Shown: positions 8,384-17,429 of the stretch, one piece after another | How the letters are laid out: every line of letters begins with the position of its first letter | Numbering within the stretch: position 1 is the stretch's first letter | Assembly: GCA_000955795.1 (NCBI GenBank) | Contig: JYOB01000016.1 | Span: 85,885 to 149,884, forward strand | Length of the DNA stretch: 64,000 nt | Direction of reading: 5' to 3' | Source of the DNA: Burkholderiaceae bacterium 26 | GTDB lineage: Bacteria; Pseudomonadota; Gammaproteobacteria; Burkholderiales; Burkholderiaceae | Made by a program: the position numbers and the translations under genes | The notes under the pieces: generated by a model | Told to the model about the DNA's origin: nothing | Databases searched by the model: none | The model's input: only the letters and a program-made list of their open reading frames with translations

Positions 8384-9466
8384 GTGGCCCTGTCTTCCAA
8401 CAAGCTGCCCCCGTGGACAATCGCTGCCCCGCTGCTGGCGTGGGTGGTGTTGGTTGGTGGCGCATTCATGACGCCCCCAGGCTGGCTGATCGCGCTGATG
8501 GCGCTTGCGCTGGCCGGCGCCGTCTTTGCCGCCGTCCACCACGCCGAAGTCGTCGCGCACAAGGTGGGCGAACCCTTCGGCACGCTCGTCCTGGCAATTG
8601 CCGTGACCGTGATCGAAGTCGCGCTGATCGTCTCGGTGATGCTCTCTTCCGGTCCAGAGAAAGCAGGATTGGCGCGCGACACCGTGTTTGCCGCGGTCAT
8701 GCTCATCTGCAACGGTATCGTGGGCGCTTGCCTCTTCGTAGGCGGCCTGCGTCATCGTGAGCAAGCCTTCCAGGCGCCGGGCGCCACCGCCGCGCTGGCC
8801 GTGCTGGCCGCGCTCGTCACGCTGACCATGGTGCTGCCCAACTACACGAGTTCCACGCCGGGGCCTGTCATGACCTCGTCGCAGTTGGCCTTTGCCGGGG
8901 TGACATCGCTGGTGCTGTACGGCTGCTTCGTCATCGTGCAGACCATCCGCCACCGCGACTACTTTCTCGTCGACAGCGCCAACGAAGACGTACACGCCCC
9001 GCCGCCGCCCACACGCATCGCGGCGCTCAGCGGGGTCTTGCTGATGGTGTCGCTGGTGGCTGTCGTGGGTCTGGCCAAGGTGCTGTCGCCTTCGGTGGAA
9101 GCCGCCATCCTGAATGCAGGCGCGCCCCCCGCGACGGTCGGCATCGTCATCGCCGCGCTGGTGCTGTTGCCGGAATGCCTGGCCGCCCTGCGCGCCGCCA
9201 ATGCAGACCGCATCCAGACAAGCCTGAACCTCGCACTGGGCTCGGCGCTGGCGAGTATCGGCCTGACCATCCCGACGGTGGCGGCCGTGTTCATCTGGAT
9301 CGGCCGCCCGCTCGAACTGGGTCTGGGCCCGAAGGAAATGGTCCTGCTGTTCCTGACGCTGATCGTATCGTCGCTCACGCTCGGCAAGGGCCGCACGACC
9401 ATCCTGCAAGGGGTCGTGCATCTGGCCATCTTTGCGTCGTATCTGTTTCTCTCGATCGTGCCCTGA
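8384..9466 (+). CDS. chaA: Calcium/proton antiporter (ChaA-type)
   Basis: A 360-residue membrane protein of the CaCA cation exchanger family. Two inverted alpha-repeat segments are visible: GEPFGTLVLAIAVTVIEVALI (about residues 62-82) and VLLPECLAALRAANADRIQTSLNLALGSALASIGLTIP (about residues 260-298), both holding the acidic residue used for cation transport. A His/acid-containing loop follows the sixth helix. It would exchange Ca2+, Na+ or K+ for protons. The GTG start at 8384 has AAGGAG 8 bases upstream. A strong terminator follows. Confidence 0.85.
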   Translation: MALSSNKLPPWTIAAPLLAWVVLVGGAFMTPPGWLIALMALALAGAVFAAVHHAEVVAHKVGEPFGTLVLAIAVTVIEVALIVSVMLSSGPEKAGLARDTVFAAVMLICNGIVGACLFVGGLRHREQAFQAPGATAALAVLAALVTLTMVLPNYTSSTPGPVMTSSQLAFAGVTSLVLYGCFVIVQTIRHRDYFLVDSANEDVHAPPPPTRIAALSGVLLMVSLVAVVGLAKVLSPSVEAAILNAGAPPATVGIVIAALVLLPECLAALRAANADRIQTSLNLALGSALASIGLTIPTVAAVFIWIGRPLELGLGPKEMVLLFLTLIVSSLTLGKGRTTILQGVVHLAIFASYLFLSIVP

Positions 9467-9495
9467 GCAACACGCACGGTAGCGGGTTGATGTTT

Positions 9496-9523
9496 GGGGC
9501 GCCGCCGGGCGCCCCTTGTTCTT
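9496..9523 (+). terminator. Intrinsic terminator after chaA
   Basis: GGGGCGCC (9496-9503) pairs with GGCGCCCC (9508-9515) around a 4-nt loop and is followed by a T-rich run (TTGTTCTTT). It lies 30 bases after the chaA stop and ahead of the convergent flavoprotein gene. Confidence 0.85.
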
Positions 9524-9541
9524 TAGGCGCCATGTCCGGCG

Positions 9542-10921
9542 TTATTGCACCGGCTCCATGCCTTGCAGCAACGTAGGAATCAGCTCCGACACCGTCGGGT
9601 GAATGTGCATGGCGCGGCTGATGGTCGTGTAAGGCGCCTTGGCATACATCACGTCTAGGATCGAATGCACCGCCTCGTCACCGCCCACACCCAGGATCGA
9701 CGCGCCCAGAATCTCGTGCGTTTGCGCATCGACCACCACGCGCATGAAGCCCTGGCTCTCGCCTTTCTCCACCGCGCGGCCGACGCGCGTCATCGGGCGG
9801 TTGCCGACCAGCAGCCTGCGCCCCGATTGCCTGGCTTCCGAGAGCGACATGCCGACGCGCGCAAGCGGCGGATCGATATACATGGCATACGCCTGGATGC
9901 GGTCCGACACCGTGCGCGGATCGCGGTCGAGTAGATTCGCTGCCACGATCTCGTAATCGTTGTAAGCCGTGTGCGTGAACGCGCCGCGACCGTTGCAATC
10001 GCCCATGGCCCAGATGCCGGGAACGTTGGTGCGCAACTGCTCGTCAACGCGGATATTGCCGCGCTTGTCGATTTCCACACCGGCCTTGTCGAGGCCGAGA
10101 TCATCGGTATTGGGCACCCGCCCCACCGCCATCAGCAGATGCGAGCCCGACACCTCGCGCGCGCCGCTGCTGCAGTCCAGGCCAACCACCACGTTGGCGC
10201 CGTCGCGCCGCACGCTCAGGCAATCGGCGTTGACCTGCACGTCGATGCCCTCGGCTTCGAGAATCTCGCGCACCGCCTGCGATACGTCTTCATCTTCGCG
10301 GGCAATCAGGCGCGGGCCTTTCTCGACAATCGTCACGCGCGCACCGAAGCGGCGAAACATCTGGCCGAACTCCAGCCCGACGTAACTTCCCCCAATCACG
10401 ACAAGGTGCTCGGGCAAAAAATCCACGTCCATCATGGTGGAGTTGGTGAGAAACGGCACCTGATCGAGCCCAGGCATTGGCGGCACCAACGCCCGGCCGC
10501 CCACGTTGATGAAGATGTGTTCGGCTTCGAGCAGTTCGTTGCCAACGCGTACGGTGCGCGCGCTCTCGAAGCGGGCGTGGCCCTGAAAAACGGTGCCGTG
10601 CTCCAGTCCGCGCACCCATTGCTCCACGCCATGGCTGGAGCGGCCGGAAATTTCATCCTTGCGGGCCTTCACGCGCTGCATGTTGACGGTGACGCCGCCG
10701 TTGATCACGACGCCGTATTCAGCCGCACGCTGCGCCATGCGTGCTGCATAGGCGCTGGCCACCATCGCTTTCGTGGGGATACAGCCGGTGTTGACGCACG
10801 TGCCGCCAAAGCGGCCGCGCTCGATGATGGCCACCTTCATGCCGGCGCCAGACAGGCGCGCCGCTAGCGGCGGGCCGGCCTGACCGGTGCCGATGATGAT
10901 GGCGTCGAAGCGTTGCGTCAT
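9542..10921 (-). CDS. Mercuric-reductase-like FAD disulfide oxidoreductase
   Basis: A 459-residue class I pyridine nucleotide-disulfide oxidoreductase. The FAD motif IIIGTGQAGPPLAARL is at about residues 8-23, the redox pair GGTCVNTGCIPTK at 39-51 (Cys42, Cys47), the NAD(P) motif VVIGGSYVGLEFG near 175, and the C-terminal dimer domain ends with the His-containing HIHPTVSEL. The N-terminal metal-binding domain and C-terminal Cys pair of true MerA are absent, so it is more likely a MerA-like or glutathione-reductase-like enzyme of unknown substrate. AAGGAG precedes the ATG at 10921. Confidence 0.85.
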   Translation of the reverse strand: MTQRFDAIIIGTGQAGPPLAARLSGAGMKVAIIERGRFGGTCVNTGCIPTKAMVASAYAARMAQRAAEYGVVINGGVTVNMQRVKARKDEISGRSSHGVEQWVRGLEHGTVFQGHARFESARTVRVGNELLEAEHIFINVGGRALVPPMPGLDQVPFLTNSTMMDVDFLPEHLVVIGGSYVGLEFGQMFRRFGARVTIVEKGPRLIAREDEDVSQAVREILEAEGIDVQVNADCLSVRRDGANVVVGLDCSSGAREVSGSHLLMAVGRVPNTDDLGLDKAGVEIDKRGNIRVDEQLRTNVPGIWAMGDCNGRGAFTHTAYNDYEIVAANLLDRDPRTVSDRIQAYAMYIDPPLARVGMSLSEARQSGRRLLVGNRPMTRVGRAVEKGESQGFMRVVVDAQTHEILGASILGVGGDEAVHSILDVMYAKAPYTTISRAMHIHPTVSELIPTLLQGMEPVQ

Positions 10922-11107
10922 GGCGCTCTCCTTCGTGTGCCGGCCAATCGCGGCCGTCTCGGTATGGTAGGCGGCGCACGTGGCAACGGCGAGTCCGTCG
11001 GCAGGTTTTGCCGACGCACCGGGCGACGCACGCGGACAGCGTCGTCGCCGGAAGGAAAGCAGGAAAGCGGCCGTTGCGCTCAGTGGCGAGCGCAACAGCG
11101 CATCAGA

Positions 11108-11542
11108 TCAATGGTGGTGGTGGTGCTTGCCGTGGCGACGGTAGCCGCGGCCGCGGTCGTCGCGGTCGGAATACGAATTGCGCTGTACGTTGCCGCCGAG
11201 TGCCGCACCGGCGCCGCCACCCAGGCCCGCGCCAACGATGCCGCCCGTACGGCCGCCCATGGCATTGCCCGCAGCCGCGCCCACGCCGCCGCCCAGTGCG
11301 CCGCCCACGATGGCGCCCTTGCGCTCGCGCCCGTTGGCCGTCAACGCGCCGCCGGCGCCGCCGCCAACAGCACCGCCGATGACCGAACCGGTCGGACCGC
11401 CCAGCGCGCCGCCCACGGCCGCCCCGCCCGCGCCACCCAGCGCGCCGCCCAGCGCATTGCGCAAGTCGTCCGCCGCTGCGGGCAAAGCCGTCAGGCCGGC
11501 AAGCGTTGCCACAATCAGGGCCGGTGCAATTTTCTTCAACAT
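11108..11542 (-). CDS. Glycine-zipper exported protein with poly-His tail
   Basis: A 144-residue protein. A signal peptide (residues 1-24, ending ALPAAA) is followed by about 85 residues of GGALGG/GGAVGG repeats, which form glycine-zipper membrane hairpins like those of OmpA-associated or Rick_17kDa lipoproteins, but without a lipobox Cys. The end is basic (SYSDRDDRGRGYRRHG) and finishes with KHHHHH, a natural five-His tail that may bind divalent metals. AAGGAG is present upstream of the ATG at 11542. Role unknown; envelope location is likely. Confidence 0.75.
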   Translation of the reverse strand: MLKKIAPALIVATLAGLTALPAAADDLRNALGGALGGAGGAAVGGALGGPTGSVIGGAVGGGAGGALTANGRERKGAIVGGALGGGVGAAAGNAMGGRTGGIVGAGLGGGAGAALGGNVQRNSYSDRDDRGRGYRRHGKHHHHH

Positions 11543-11743
11543 GGTGTTCTCCTTATGCGCAAATGCAGGAAGCGGCACTCAAATCAGCACTGAGGGGCCG
11601 ATCCGGGCTCGATGAGTTCGGGGCGAAGAATACAAGTCACGCAACGGGGCGGGTTAAACACATTCGTCAATCTCGTAACAGAATGTTGCCAGTCCAAGCA
11701 TGCCCCTAAGCCATTGATAAGCCAGACCGAACAGGAGAACCCC

Positions 11744-12253
11744 ATGCCCAGCTACATCGCCTTCCTGCGCGCCGTAAACGTCGGCGGCACCGGCAAACTG
11801 CCGATGGCCGAATTGCGCGCGATGTGCGAATCGATCGGCTTGACCGGCGTACGCACCTACATTGCGAGCGGCAATGTCGTCTTTCAGAGCCGGCTGGCGG
11901 AAGCGACCGTCAAGGCAAAGCTGGAACGCTGCCTGGAGAATTACGCCGGCAAACCCGTGGGCGTGCTCGTGCGCACGGGCGCGGAGCTGGCAGCGGTGCT
12001 GGAAGGCAATCCATTCAAGACGGCTGCGCCCAACCGGACGGTCGCGATTTTCCTGGATACGCCGCCGCCCGCCGACGCATTGGCCGCCGCCACCGGCCAC
12101 CGGACGGAAGAGGTGGCCCTGGGCACGCGCGAGATCTACGTGCACTACGGCGACGGTATGGCCAATTCCAAACTGAAGATCCCCGCCGCCAAAACGGGGA
12201 CGGCCCGCAACATGAACACCATCGCTACGCTGGTCGACTGGGCAGCCGACTAG
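11744..12253 (+). CDS. DUF1697 family protein
   Basis: A 169-residue protein starting MPSYIAFLRAVNVGGTGKLPM, the hallmark start of DUF1697 proteins (YxAFLRGINVGG). Further family blocks are VRTYIASGNVVFQS (residues 32-45), the valine-rich VGVLVRT and the C-terminal RNMNTIATLVDWA. Function of the family is not established. AGGAG precedes the ATG at 11744, which rejects a longer frame from 11612. Confidence 0.85.
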   Translation: MPSYIAFLRAVNVGGTGKLPMAELRAMCESIGLTGVRTYIASGNVVFQSRLAEATVKAKLERCLENYAGKPVGVLVRTGAELAAVLEGNPFKTAAPNRTVAIFLDTPPPADALAAATGHRTEEVALGTREIYVHYGDGMANSKLKIPAAKTGTARNMNTIATLVDWAAD

Positions 12254-12259
12254 CGCCGG

Positions 12260-13120
12260 TCATTGCGCGGCTGATTTGCGCTTGGTCATGTGGTGCAAGT
12301 AAGCCAGCAGATCGTTGAGCTGCGCATCGGACAGCGTTTTCTCGTCGATGGCCGACATGCGTGCGTTGGGCCACCAGCGCAGCGATTGCGGATCGCGGAT
12401 CAGGTGGCGCAGCTTCTCGTCGCCCAGGTATTCGACCGGGCTGTACGGCACGTTCAGGTCGGGGCCAAGGTTGGCATCGCCGGCGCGGTTGAGCGTGTGG
12501 CACGAAAAGCAGACGCGCTGGAACGTGGCGAATCCGCGCATGACGGTGCCATCTGCGGGCAGCCCGGCCGCCGGGCGGATGGCCGCGAAGCGCTCGCCGG
12601 GCAGCGCGGCAATGTCGATGCGCACGATGCTGTAAGTCCACAGGCTTTCGTTCACGACCGACACCTTGGCCGGCGGCGCCGTCCAGATCAGGCGGAACGG
12701 GCCGATGTCCTGACCCTTGAGCGTGGGCCACGGCGCAGCCGGGTCTTCCACGGCAAGCCAGGCGCGGGGCCCGTCGGCGCGGTCGCCCAGCAGCAGGCGC
12801 ATCGGCAGGTGCGAAACGTAGCCGTCGCTGGCGGCGGTGGTGGCGCTGGCATCCGGGCTGACAGTCTGCCCACGGAACAGCTCCGTCACCGGGATCGCCT
12901 TGAAGGTCAGGCGGCGCTTCAGGTTCTGGTCTTCCACCGTCACGCTGGTCAGGTGCGGATCGTGCAGCAATGCATCGCGCGACACCGTGCGGTGCTGCGT
13001 GCCGATGTTGACGGTCAGCGTCGCGCCGTCATCCGGGGTGTCAGCCGCATGGGCGCCGCCGCCGAACGCTGCGCATGCGCAGAGCGCCCATCCGGCCATC
13101 GTTGCAAGCCAGTTCTTCAT
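12260..13120 (-). CDS. Exported c-type cytochrome with SoxX/oxidoreductase-like N-domain
   Basis: A 286-residue protein with a signal peptide ending GGAHAAD. Residues about 30-180 resemble a molybdopterin-oxidoreductase-like accessory domain (VTVEDQNLKRRLTFKAIPVTELF). A mono-haem domain follows with CFSCH at residues 204-208 and a Met candidate in NARMSAID near 254 as sixth ligand. It would carry electrons in the periplasm. AGGAG precedes the ATG at 13120. The partner enzyme is not in view; the convergent DUF1697 gene ends 6 bases away. Confidence 0.78.
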   Translation of the reverse strand: MKNWLATMAGWALCACAAFGGGAHAADTPDDGATLTVNIGTQHRTVSRDALLHDPHLTSVTVEDQNLKRRLTFKAIPVTELFRGQTVSPDASATTAASDGYVSHLPMRLLLGDRADGPRAWLAVEDPAAPWPTLKGQDIGPFRLIWTAPPAKVSVVNESLWTYSIVRIDIAALPGERFAAIRPAAGLPADGTVMRGFATFQRVCFSCHTLNRAGDANLGPDLNVPYSPVEYLGDEKLRHLIRDPQSLRWWPNARMSAIDEKTLSDAQLNDLLAYLHHMTKRKSAAQ

Positions 13121-13199
13121 GAGGTCTCCTGTGGGCAAATTGGGCCATTTCGTTGCGACGAGAGTGTAGGCAAGCGCACGAGGTTTGGCACGGTTTTCG

Positions 13200-14537
13200 T
13201 TATCGATACAACTGTGCTTCCACGCGCTGCCTGACGGTCTGCAACGCGGCATCGAGCCGGTCGAGCGCGACGGAGCCCAACGCCAGCCGCAGCGCATGCG
13301 GCACCTGCTTTGACGTCGCAAACGGCTCTGCGGTGGACACGGAGATGCCATCCTCCTGCAGCGCCACGGCCACACGGTCGGCACGCACCTCGGGCGGCAG
13401 CGCAAGCCAAACAAAATACGACGCAGGATGCGTGACCAGCGTCAGGCCAGCCAGCGCCTTGCGGGCAATCGTCTGGCGCGCTGTGGCATCGCGCCGCTTT
13501 TCGGCTTCCAGGCGGTCGACCGTGCCGTCGTCCAGCCATGCGCAGGCAAGGCTGGTGACGATGGCCGGCGTGTTCCAGGTCGTGGCGCGAATGGCGCGTT
13601 CCAGTTGCGGCACCCACGCAGCCGGCGCGGCAACGAAGCCGAAACGCAGGCCGGTGGCAACGCTCTTCGACAGGCCCGAAATATAGACGGTCGATTCCGG
13701 CGCCAGCGTAGCCAGCGGCACGGGCGGGTTGTCTTCCAGAAAGGCGTAGGCCGCGTCTTCCATGGCGATGAGGCCATGGCGGCGCACGATGGCCGCCAGT
13801 TGGCGCCGCCAGCCAATGCCACTTACCCAGCCAAGCGGGTTGTGCAGCGTCGGCATGACGTAGAGGGCGCGCACACGGCGCCGTGCGCAAAGCCGCTCCA
13901 GTGCATCGAGGTCCAAACCCTGCCCGGCTGCAGGCAGCGGCGCCAGTTCCAGATGCAGCATCTCGGCAACGACCTTGAAACCGGGATACGTCAGTGCGTC
14001 CACCGCAACCACATCGCCGGGCTTGAGCAGTGCCATGGCGGTCACGGCTAGGCCGTGCTGCGCGCCGTCGACTACGAGCACGTTGTCCGGCGCGACGGGC
14101 AAGCCGCGCTGTGCCAGGTGGCGCGCCACGCAGGCGCGTTCATGCGCGCGGCCGCCATGCGGCGCGTAGCGCAACAGCGCATCCAGATCACCCCCGGCGG
14201 CCAGCTTGCGCAGCGCGCGGCTCAGCAGCCGGGCTTGTCCGGGCAGCGACGGATAGTTGAAGTTCAAATCCACCACGCCGGCGGCCACGGCCTGCTGGTC
14301 GATGCCAAGGCCGCGCGGCAGCGTGTTCTCGCGCACGAAGGTGCCGCGCCCCACTTCGCCGCTCACCAAACCCATCGCCTCAAGCTCGGCATACACGCGC
14401 GTGGCCGTGACCAGCGCAACGCCGTGGTGCTGGGCCAGTTGCCGGTGCGTGGGCAGGCGTGTGCCGGGCGGCAGACGGCCGGCGCGGATCTGCGCGGCCA
14501 GTTCGTCAACGAGCGGCTGGTAGCGAGTCTGGGTCAT
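13200..14537 (-). CDS. MocR-type (GntR/aminotransferase) regulator
   Basis: A 445-residue fusion. Residues 1-72 are a GntR winged helix-turn-helix (QIRAGRLPPGTRLPTHRQLAQHHG, the recognition helix in VALVTATRVYAEL). The rest is a fold-type-I aminotransferase domain with SGLSKSVATGLRFGF holding the PLP Lys. Such MocR proteins use PLP to sense small amines and often control a neighbouring divergent gene. Here that gene is a DJ-1/PfpI protein with a shared 86-bp regulatory region containing a palindrome. The start at 14537 (MTQTRYQPL) is chosen because upstream codons run into the operator. Confidence 0.85.
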   Translation of the reverse strand: MTQTRYQPLVDELAAQIRAGRLPPGTRLPTHRQLAQHHGVALVTATRVYAELEAMGLVSGEVGRGTFVRENTLPRGLGIDQQAVAAGVVDLNFNYPSLPGQARLLSRALRKLAAGGDLDALLRYAPHGGRAHERACVARHLAQRGLPVAPDNVLVVDGAQHGLAVTAMALLKPGDVVAVDALTYPGFKVVAEMLHLELAPLPAAGQGLDLDALERLCARRRVRALYVMPTLHNPLGWVSGIGWRRQLAAIVRRHGLIAMEDAAYAFLEDNPPVPLATLAPESTVYISGLSKSVATGLRFGFVAAPAAWVPQLERAIRATTWNTPAIVTSLACAWLDDGTVDRLEAEKRRDATARQTIARKALAGLTLVTHPASYFVWLALPPEVRADRVAVALQEDGISVSTAEPFATSKQVPHALRLALGSVALDRLDAALQTVRQRVEAQLYR

Positions 14538-14554
14538 GTCGGGGTGTACTAAGG

Positions 14555-14570
14555 ACAATTTTTTGATTGT
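14555..14570. promoter_or_regulatory. Palindromic operator, probable MocR site
   Basis: ACAAT (14555-14559) and ATTGT (14566-14570) form an inverted repeat around TTTTTTG in the 86-bp gap between the MocR gene and the divergent DJ-1/PfpI gene. ATTGT is followed by a direct ATTG repeat at 14571. The position fits autoregulation plus control of the neighbour. Confidence 0.5.
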
Positions 14571-14623
14571 ATTGCCCCATGCCCCTAGCATGCGATCTAT
14601 CCCAACGCGACAGCACACCGATC

Positions 14624-15226
14624 ATGCACATCGCCATCCTGACCTTCGACGGGTTCAACGAGCTGGATTCGCTTATCGCCTTTGGTGTGCTTCATCGCAT
14701 CAAGAAACCGGACTGGCGGGTGAGCCTGTGTTGCCCACACGCCGAAGTCACATCGATGAACGGCGTGACGATGCATGCGCAATCGATGCTGGAAGACGCA
14801 CGCACCGCAGATGCCGTGCTCGTCGGCAGCGGCATCCGCACGCGCGACGTGGTGGCCGATCCGGCTTTGATGGCGCGGCTGGCGCTCGATCCGTCACGGC
14901 AATTGATTGGAGCGCAGTGCTCGGGCACGTTGGTATTGGCCAAGCTGGGGCTGCTCGGCAACGTGCCCGCCTGCACAGACCTGACCACCAGGCCCTGGGT
15001 GCAGGAAGCCGGCGTAGAAGTGCTGAACCAGCCGTTCTACGCCAACGGCAATGTGGCGACGGCGGGCGGGTGCTTTGCTTCGCCGTACCTGGCGGCATGG
15101 GTGATTGCGCGCACAGAAGGCGTGGAGGCTGCCGCAGAGGCGCTGCACTACGTCGCCCCCGTCGGCGAGAAAGAAGCCTACTTGGAAAACGCCCTGCGCA
15201 ACCTGCGGCCTCACCTGCCTGGCTGA
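14624..15226 (+). CDS. DJ-1/PfpI family protein
   Basis: A 200-residue class-I glutamine-amidotransferase-like protein. It starts MHIAILTFDGFNELD, with the conserved acidic residue region, and has the nucleophile elbow IGAQCSGTLVLAK (Cys99). ATAGGCFASPYLAAWV lies where the third site residue is expected. Members act as proteases, glyoxalases, isonitrile hydratases or sensors; this one cannot be refined further. It is divergent from a MocR regulator that probably controls it. Confidence 0.8.
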   Translation: MHIAILTFDGFNELDSLIAFGVLHRIKKPDWRVSLCCPHAEVTSMNGVTMHAQSMLEDARTADAVLVGSGIRTRDVVADPALMARLALDPSRQLIGAQCSGTLVLAKLGLLGNVPACTDLTTRPWVQEAGVEVLNQPFYANGNVATAGGCFASPYLAAWVIARTEGVEAAAEALHYVAPVGEKEAYLENALRNLRPHLPG

Positions 15227-15301
15227 TCGCGGGTGCGTTGGCCAGCCGATAGACTGGACGGCCCCTTCACGCATCGCAGACACGCGATCAGGAGTCACTT
15301 C

Positions 15302-15763
15302 TTGAACACGCTGACGACACTGAAGATGCTGGCCCTTCCCGTTACCGTTGCCGTTGCGCTGCTGGCCCACAGCGCTGGCGCGTTTGCAGCCGAGAGCCTG
15401 GCCAACGGCGTCAAGCGCCGTGCGCCGCAGGGCATTTCCACCAAGCTCTATGCCTGCGTCGACAAGGCCCCCGACAATCCGGACGCAATCGGCGCATGTC
15501 TCTCCGCAGAAAAGACCGCGCAGGATGAGCGCCTGGACCACTCGTACAAAACGCTCTTGAGCAAATTGACCGGCAAGGCGAAAGACGCACTGGCAAGCTC
15601 AGAGCAAGCGTGGCAGGACTTTCACTCCAGAACGGCCGCGCTTGAGACCGCCATCTACGGCAAGGACAGGCTCGACGATCTGCAGCGCCTGGAGAACGAA
15701 GTCTTCCGGCTGAGCGAACGGGCCAACGCGCTCGACAAGTATCTGGCCGCGAAGGGGCAGTAA
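15302..15763 (+). CDS. Exported LprI-like (DUF1311) protein
   Basis: A 153-residue protein with a signal peptide (hydrophobic residues about 9-24, cleavage near AFAAE). The mature part has the DUF1311/LprI pattern: an early Cys (YACVDK), a second Cys (GACLSAEKTAQDERLDHSYKTLLSKL in layout) and the helical end. LprI-type proteins inhibit lysozyme in some bacteria. The TTG at 15302 is chosen because AGGAG sits 7 bases upstream; an ATG at 15326 would cut into the signal peptide. Confidence 0.75.
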   Translation: MNTLTTLKMLALPVTVAVALLAHSAGAFAAESLANGVKRRAPQGISTKLYACVDKAPDNPDAIGACLSAEKTAQDERLDHSYKTLLSKLTGKAKDALASSEQAWQDFHSRTAALETAIYGKDRLDDLQRLENEVFRLSERANALDKYLAAKGQ

Positions 15764-15768
15764 GCCGT

Positions 15769-16560
15769 TCAGGCCGCGGCCGTCGTCGACAGCCAGTTGC
15801 GCAGGATGGCCACGCTGTAGCGTGAATCCACCTGTGCGATGAACTGCGCAAAGTCCACGCTGGCCGCGTCATCGGCGCGGTCGGAAATCGTGCGGATGGC
15901 GGCAAACGGCACACCCCATTCGTGGCACACCTGCGCCACGGCGGCGCCCTCCATCTCGACGGCCAAGGCGTCCGGCAAGGCCGTGCGCAACACGGCGCTC
16001 TCGGCCGAAGTGCAGACAAAGCGGTCCCCGCTGACGATGAGCCCGCGATGCACCTGCGGCGCCGCAATCCCGAAGGCCCGCATGACATCCGGACCCAGCA
16101 GCGCGTGCGGGTCGGCCAGCACAGCGCCAGCGCTTTCCAGCAGCCCGCTGGCGAGCGACACGTCGGCAGGAAAACGCGCCATGCCAGTCAGCGGAATCTC
16201 CCAGCGCGGAAACAGGGGCGAGGCATCGACATCGTGCTGCAGCAGCTCTTCCGACACCACGACGTCGCCCACGGCCACGCCCGGTGCCAATGCGCCGGCC
16301 ACACCGGCAAACACCACGGCGCGTACGTTGAACTGAGTGATCAGCACTGCGGTGGTAGACGCCGCTGCCACCTTGCCAACGCGCGACAGCACCACAACGA
16401 CCGCGTGGCCGTCCAACTCGCCCGTCCAAAAATCGCGGCTGCCGATGTGGACGCACTGCGCGCCGGACAGCCACGTCAGCAGTTCATTGATCTCTTCATG
16501 CAGGGCAGCGACGATGCCGATCGGGCCGCGGGCGTTGGGCTGGGAAGACGGAGTGTTCAT
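15769..16560 (-). CDS. mtnN: 5'-methylthioadenosine/S-adenosylhomocysteine nucleosidase
   Basis: A 263-residue nucleoside phosphorylase-fold enzyme. It opens with IGIVAALHEEINELL (residues 14-28, acidic catalytic region), has VFAGVAGALAPGVAVGDVVV as the phosphate/ribose loop, the VEMEGAAVAQVCHEWGVPF block with the ribose-binding Met-Glu, and RTISDRADD with the catalytic Asp. It should cleave adenine from MTA and SAH in methionine salvage. The start at 16560 is chosen as the first Met that keeps the domain intact without an extra tail. Confidence 0.88.
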   Translation of the reverse strand: MNTPSSQPNARGPIGIVAALHEEINELLTWLSGAQCVHIGSRDFWTGELDGHAVVVVLSRVGKVAAASTTAVLITQFNVRAVVFAGVAGALAPGVAVGDVVVSEELLQHDVDASPLFPRWEIPLTGMARFPADVSLASGLLESAGAVLADPHALLGPDVMRAFGIAAPQVHRGLIVSGDRFVCTSAESAVLRTALPDALAVEMEGAAVAQVCHEWGVPFAAIRTISDRADDAASVDFAQFIAQVDSRYSVAILRNWLSTTAAA

Positions 16561-16642
16561 GCAGGATGCGGCGCCGGCTGGGGCGTAAAGACGTCGAAGG
16601 ACGCCATTGTCGCCGCAATCCGGCGCCCGCTGGCGCCATCGC

Positions 16643-17329
16643 TCAGAGGCGCTGCGCCGCCCGCTGCACGGCGTCGTGGCGATCCGCACGCAAACGATCG
16701 AGCCGCGACGTCACCGCTTCGAGAATCTCCGGTGCCGCGCGCTCGGGGCGGCCGCAATCGAACGGCGGCGCGGGGGCGTATTCGATACCGAGCTGCACGG
16801 CCTGCGCATGTTCGACACCGGCAATGTCCGCCATGACCGTCAGCGCCATGTCGATGCCGGCCGTCACGCCACCGCCGGTGATGAGGTTGCCGTCACGCAC
16901 CACGCGGGCTTCGTCCACCGTGGCACCAAACGCGGGCAGCAGATTGCGCCACGCCCAGTGGCAGCCCGCGCGCTTGCCCTGGAGCAACCCTGCCGCGCCC
17001 AACACCAGAGAACCAGTGCAGACTGAAGTGACATAGCGCGCGCCGTCGGCCAGGCGCCGGACTTCGCGCACGAACTCGGCGTCTTCCATGGCTTCAATCA
17101 CGCCAAAACCGCCGGGCACGCAGATCAGGTCAGCATGCGGAATATCCGCCAGCCGCTGCACGTTCGAGATGGTGAGGCCGCCATCGGCATGGATCTCTCC
17201 GCCGCCCGCAGAGGCAACAACGCATTGCGCGCCGGGCAGCCGCCAGAACACTTCGTGCGGGCCGGTGAAATCGAGCTGGGTGACGCGGTTATACAGCGCA
17301 AAGACAACGATGAACGGGGAAGTCGTCAT
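16643..17329 (-). CDS. DJ-1/PfpI family, isonitrile-hydratase-like
   Basis: A 228-residue protein of the DJ-1/PfpI superfamily. The nucleophile elbow VTSVCTGSLVLGAAGLL places Cys104 close to the Cys101 of isonitrile hydratase; QLDFTGPHEVFWRLPGA near residues 18-34 gives the Asp used by that enzyme. GGGVTAGIDMALTVMA is the typical C-terminal block. Isonitrile hydration is plausible but unproved. The ATG at 17329 has AGGAG in good position. The divergent GlxA-type regulator lies about 100 bases away and may control it. Confidence 0.8.
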   Translation of the reverse strand: MTTSPFIVVFALYNRVTQLDFTGPHEVFWRLPGAQCVVASAGGGEIHADGGLTISNVQRLADIPHADLICVPGGFGVIEAMEDAEFVREVRRLADGARYVTSVCTGSLVLGAAGLLQGKRAGCHWAWRNLLPAFGATVDEARVVRDGNLITGGGVTAGIDMALTVMADIAGVEHAQAVQLGIEYAPAPPFDCGRPERAAPEILEAVTSRLDRLRADRHDAVQRAAQRL

Positions 17330-17429
17330 GGTTCGGCTCTCCTGAGAGTGATGCGGTGGTGGGTTGACGCTTCACAGGATCGCGCTCTATCGTGTTGGCA
17401 GCAATGACCAGTCTCCCACTTTTTCTGCC

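Noticed and set aside
7327..8712. Long minus-strand open frame over the spherulin-4-like and chaA genes
   Set aside because: It is the complement of two well-supported genes with ribosome sites and signal peptide, and its translation is Ala/Arg/Gly-rich with no family pattern.
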